Below are positions 6,777-9,207 of a stretch of DNA of 9,207 bases, in pieces. Origin of the DNA: an uncultured Collinsella sp. (GTDB lineage: Bacteria; Actinomycetota; Coriobacteriia; Coriobacteriales; Coriobacteriaceae); NCBI GenBank assembly GCA_958346165.1, contig CATVQO010000051.1, forward strand, positions 1-9,207, in the 5' to 3' direction. The notes beneath the pieces were generated by a model. The model saw only the letters and a program-made list of their open reading frames with translations. It had not been told where the DNA came from and did no database searches. The first letter of the stretch is position 1. The number at the start of each line of letters is the position of its first letter. A program made the position numbers and the translations under genes.

Positions 6777-6800
6777 AGCGCCTATGCGAAAGGGGAACAG

Positions 6801-7991
6801 ATGATCAACGAAACTATGTATGCTCGCGGTGCGGAAAGCTCCATCATCCGTGAGATTTTTAGCTATGGCCTTGAGCGCAAGGCGCAGATCGGTGCGGAAA
6901 ACGTATTCGATTTTTCGCTGGGCAATCCGAGCGTTCCGGCACCCGCTGCTGTGGCGGAGTCCATTAAGAAGGCCCTGGAGCTGCCGAGCGACCAGCTGCA
7001 CGGCTACACGCCCGCACCGGGCCTGCCGCAATGTCGTGCCGCTGTGGCCGAATCGCTCAACCGCCGCTTTGGCACGAGCTATGAGGGCAAAGACGTCTTT
7101 ATGACGGTGGGTGCCGCGGCTTCGCTCACCTGCGCGCTCAACGCCGTTACGAATCCGGGCGACGAGGTTATTGTTATCGCCCCGTACTTTCCGGAGTATC
7201 GCGTTTGGATTGAGAAGGCCGGCTGTACGTGTGTCGAGGCGCTTGCCAACGAGGACACATTCCAGCTGAGCGTGGACAACGTGCTCAAGGCGATCAGCGA
7301 TAAGACGGCGGCCGTCATTATCGACTCGCCCAACAACCCGACCGGTGCCGTGTATACGCGCGATACGCTGACGCGACTGGCCAATATCTTGCGCGAGGTC
7401 AACGCCAAGCGCGATCCCGAGAACCCAATCATGCTTATCTCGGATGAGCCGTATCGCGAGATTGTCTATGGCGCCGAGGTGCCTTGGGTGCCTTCGATCT
7501 GCGAGCACACCATCGTGTGCTACTCGTATTCCAAGTCGCTTTCGCTGCCGGGCGAGCGCGTGGGGTGGATCCTGGTTCCCAATACGAATCCTCAGGCAGC
7601 GCGTCTGATGCCGGCTGTTGCGGGTGCTGCCCGTACGCTGGGCTTCGTGTGCGCACCGGCGCTCTTCCAGCGCGTGATTATCGATTGCATCGATGAGCCG
7701 AGTGACGTTGAGGCCTATGCACGCAACCGCACGGCGCTTACCGATGCGCTAGCGGAGTACGGCTACACCTATGTTGAGCCGGATGGCGCGTTCTACCTAT
7801 GGGTGAAAGCGCTGGAGTCCGATGCGAACGCCTTCTGCGAGCGCGCGAAGAAGTACGAACTGCTCGCAGTGCCCTCGGACAGCTTTGGCATGCCGGGCTG
7901 GTTCCGCTTGGGCTACTGCGTGAGCTACGAGACTATCGTCAACTCACTGCCTGCCTGGAAGCAGCTGGCCGACGAGTATCGTCAAAAGTAA
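6801..7991 (+). CDS. PLP-dependent class I/II aminotransferase
   Basis: The 396-residue protein is a fold-type I PLP enzyme, probably a cytosolic amino-acid transaminase of the aspartate-aminotransferase superfamily. Visible hallmarks are FDFSLGNPSVPAP (37-49), GYTPAPGLPQCR (68-79), the cofactor motif SPNNPTG (176-182) with Asn179, ISDEPY (213-218) with Asp215 and Tyr218, YSYSKSLSLPGERVGW (241-256) with the Schiff-base Lys245 and phosphate-binding Arg253, and WFRLGYC (367-373), whose Arg369 should hold the substrate carboxylate. All catalytic residues are present; the amino donor cannot be told from sequence. The open frame runs back to an ATG at 6702 inside the palindromic element, but AAAGGGG five bases before the ATG at 6801 makes this the start. 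An aspartate-, aromatic- or alanine-type specificity are all possible. The following gene has its own promoter-like sequence, so co-transcription is not required. Confidence 0.92.
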   Translation: MINETMYARGAESSIIREIFSYGLERKAQIGAENVFDFSLGNPSVPAPAAVAESIKKALELPSDQLHGYTPAPGLPQCRAAVAESLNRRFGTSYEGKDVFMTVGAAASLTCALNAVTNPGDEVIVIAPYFPEYRVWIEKAGCTCVEALANEDTFQLSVDNVLKAISDKTAAVIIDSPNNPTGAVYTRDTLTRLANILREVNAKRDPENPIMLISDEPYREIVYGAEVPWVPSICEHTIVCYSYSKSLSLPGERVGWILVPNTNPQAARLMPAVAGAARTLGFVCAPALFQRVIIDCIDEPSDVEAYARNRTALTDALAEYGYTYVEPDGAFYLWVKALESDANAFCERAKKYELLAVPSDSFGMPGWFRLGYCVSYETIVNSLPAWKQLADEYRQK

Positions 7992-8019
7992 AGCGCTCTG
8001 CTTACAATGTTTTACGTGA

Positions 8020-8050
8020 AACGGGGTTTGGTTTTAAACCAGACCCCGTT
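8020..8050. terminator. Long hairpin after the aminotransferase, possible terminator
   Basis: A 15-bp inverted repeat (8020-8034 with 8036-8050, one G-U pair) has almost no loop; the inner pairs around TTTTAAA would open in RNA. It starts 28 bases after the aminotransferase stop, which suits a terminator, but the bases that follow (GTCATGG) are not T-rich. Read the other way it is followed by TTTCACGT, also poor. A TACAAT at 8003-8008 precedes it, so an alternative is a structured leader for the PHP gene. Confidence 0.45.
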
Positions 8051-8083
8051 GTCATGGACGTTGTGTCGTTGGGATGGAGCGGT

Positions 8084-8113
8084 TTTACGACCATCGAATG
8101 CTATGCGTACAAT
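8084..8113 (+). promoter_or_regulatory. Promoter of the PHP phosphatase gene
   Basis: TTTACG (8084-8089) as -35 and TACAAT (8108-8113) as -10 are separated by 18 bases. Transcription would start near 8120, giving a leader of about 30 bases. GTCGT (8065-8069) and ACGAC (8087-8091) form a small inverted repeat across the -35 box, which may be chance. Confidence 0.5.
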
Positions 8114-8150
8114 GAATATACGCGACGGCCATACCGGATAAGGAGACCCG

Positions 8151-8972
8151 ATGCCCTACCTGCTTTCTTGTGATATCCATACTCATACGATGTTCTCCGC
8201 GCATGCGTATTCAACCATCGAGGAGAACATATATTGGGCGGCAGAGCGTGGCCTGCAGGTACTTGGATCTGCCGACCATTTAAGCTCGATGGTTACGCCT
8301 TGCCCCAATGACCTGCGCAGTTTCCAGTTCTTTATCAACCAGGACATCTGGCCGCGCATTTGGAGTGGCGTGCTGGTGCTTCGCGGTGCCGAGGCCGATA
8401 TCGTTTCGCTGGACGGAAGCTTGTTTGGCGAGGACATTCCCGTGTCGTTCGATATTGCTGGCGATTCGTACAGTCACCAGCATTCGCTGTTCAATTTGGT
8501 GACGCGTAATTTGGATTATTTGGTGGCAAGCGTGCATAACCCGCAGTTTGCCGAAGGCGCGACGCTCGCCCAAACGACCCAGATGTACATCAATGCCCTG
8601 GAGCACCCCAAGGTGTTCATGCTGGGGCATACGGGGCGCTCGGGCGTGCCGTTCGATATCGATGAGGTGCTGTTGGCGGCCAAGGCCAAGCACAAGATTA
8701 TCGAGATCAACAACCATAGCCTTGAGCATGGCACGGATGCCGAGCATTGGAACGTGTGTCGCAAGATCGCCGAGCGCTGCGCCGAGCTGGGCGTGGGCAT
8801 TGGCGTGTCGACTGATGCGCACATTGGTATGGCCATTGGCAAGCTTGACCAGGCGCGCAAGATGCTCGACGAGATTCACTTCCCGTTGGATTTGATCGTG
8901 ACGCGTGACCGCGAGACGCTGCTGCGCGAGATGGCGGCAGCCGGCGTGTGCGATTTGCGCAAGGGGATGTAA
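8151..8972 (+). CDS. PHP-domain phosphatase, YcdX type
   Basis: This 273-residue protein carries a full set of PHP (polymerase and histidinol phosphatase) metal ligands. They are DIHTHTMFSAH (8-18, with His10, His12 and His18), SADH (40-43), GAEADI with Glu81, SVHNP with His129, LGHTGRSG with His160, and STDAHIG with Asp222 and His224. The pattern and order match the YcdX group, which bind a trinuclear metal site and hydrolyse phosphate esters; the physiological substrate of that group is poorly defined. It is somewhat longer than E. coli YcdX (about 245 residues), the excess lying around residues 45-75 and 95-115. No signal peptide is seen, so it should be cytosolic. AAGGAG five bases before the ATG supports the start. 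Histidinol phosphatase is a less likely alternative, as no other histidine gene is nearby. Confidence 0.88.
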   Translation: MPYLLSCDIHTHTMFSAHAYSTIEENIYWAAERGLQVLGSADHLSSMVTPCPNDLRSFQFFINQDIWPRIWSGVLVLRGAEADIVSLDGSLFGEDIPVSFDIAGDSYSHQHSLFNLVTRNLDYLVASVHNPQFAEGATLAQTTQMYINALEHPKVFMLGHTGRSGVPFDIDEVLLAAKAKHKIIEINNHSLEHGTDAEHWNVCRKIAERCAELGVGIGVSTDAHIGMAIGKLDQARKMLDEIHFPLDLIVTRDRETLLREMAAAGVCDLRKGM

Positions 8973-8996
8973 CGAGGCTCATATGCCCAACGAAGG

Positions 8997-9029
8997 GGGG
9001 GCGGTCCAGACGGGCCGCCCCCTTTCTTG
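8997..9029. terminator. Terminator between the PHP gene and the convergent methyltransferase gene
   Basis: GGGGGCGGTCC (8997-9007) pairs with GGGCCGCCCCC (9012-9022), one G-U, around loop AGAC. TTTCTTGT follows on the plus strand, so it should end the PHP gene, whose stop is 24 bases earlier. On the minus strand the tail is CCTTCGTT, weaker, but the convergent gene stops only 30 bases away and may share it. Confidence 0.82.
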
Positions 9030-9052
9030 TCCCAAAAATCTACCGGGGTTGG

Positions 9053-9207
9053 TTAGCGGCGCTCTAGGACCGCTACTGTTTCGGTGTGGTCGGTGTGGGG
9101 GAACATGTCGACGGGCGTGATCTTGAGCAGGCGATAGCCTCCGTCGAGGAGTTGGTGCAGGTCGCGCTCTTGGGTCACGGGGTTGCAGCTGATATAGGTG
9201 ATGCGGC
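9053..9207 (-). CDS. rlmD: 23S rRNA (uracil-5-)-methyltransferase, C-terminal part
   Basis: Only the last 50 codons are in the window; the gene runs off the right edge. The peptide begins [16 protein letters not shown] and ends [28 protein letters not shown] holds the catalytic Cys (residue 7 of the visible part) that attacks C6 of the target uracil, and [13 protein letters not shown] is the closing signature of the RumA/TrmA family of SAM-dependent 5-methyluridine enzymes. RlmCD/RlmD-type 23S rRNA methylation is the likeliest job in a Gram-positive, but TrmA-type tRNA specificity cannot be excluded from this fragment. It is convergent with the PHP gene. No start or iron-sulfur region can be judged here. 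Confidence 0.85.
   Translation of the reverse strand, partial: RITYISCNPVTQERDLHQLLDGGYRLLKITPVDMFPHTDHTETVAVLERR

Noticed and set aside
6702..6800. In-frame N-terminal extension of the aminotransferase starting in the palindrome
   Set aside because: No ribosome site precedes the ATG at 6702, the translated part is repeat sequence, and a strong AAAGGGG precedes the ATG at 6801 where family-like sequence begins.
8905..9120. A plus-strand 71-codon frame overlapping the end of the PHP gene
   Set aside because: It reads through a terminator and into the antisense of the conserved methyltransferase C-terminus.

Overview
The window looks like ordinary chromosome from a GC-rich, Gram-positive gut actinobacterium. 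Coriobacteriia, and Collinsella in particular, is my best guess. It rests on base composition, the tilS-hpt-ftsH order and the feel of the protein sequences, not on any search. Nothing in the window looks like a phage, plasmid, CRISPR array or defence island.

Layout, left to right. A rho-independent terminator (20-49) closes a gene lying off the left edge. A minus-strand gene (117-584) encodes an unrecognised protein with a disordered N-terminus and a C-terminal membrane anchor; its message seems to begin with a 10-codon leader ORF (593-625). An AT-rich, palindrome-dense intergenic region (626-861) separates it from a divergent hsp20 small heat-shock gene (862-1293). A very long bidirectional terminator (1320-1367) lies between hsp20 and a convergent minus-strand metallo-beta-lactamase-fold gene of the WalJ/YycJ type (1376-2185). 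From the far end of that gene, the housekeeping series tilS (2234-3775), hpt (3923-4471) and ftsH (4473-6611) runs rightward, with hpt and ftsH separated by one base. A GNRA-capped terminator ends ftsH. It is followed by a 60-bp, near-perfect palindromic element (6681-6740) resembling REP/REPIN-type mobile palindromes. Then come a class I/II PLP-dependent aminotransferase (6801-7991), a strong hairpin (8020-8050), a PHP-domain phosphatase of the YcdX type (8151-8972), a terminator (8997-9029), and the 3' end of a convergent 23S rRNA uracil-5-methyltransferase gene (9053-9207, cut by the window edge).

How the genes relate: tilS (tRNA-Ile2 lysidine), hpt (purine salvage) and ftsH (membrane AAA+ protease) form a cluster conserved across many Gram-positive lineages. 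The small heat-shock protein and FtsH both serve protein quality control but sit in separate transcription units. The aminotransferase and PHP genes each have their own promoter-like -10 box and ribosome binding site, so their adjacency need not mean a shared pathway.

The points most worth following up are the palindromic element at 6681-6740, the leader ORF and unknown tail-anchored protein at the left, and the nested symmetric elements upstream of hsp20. I found no convincing new multi-gene system here.
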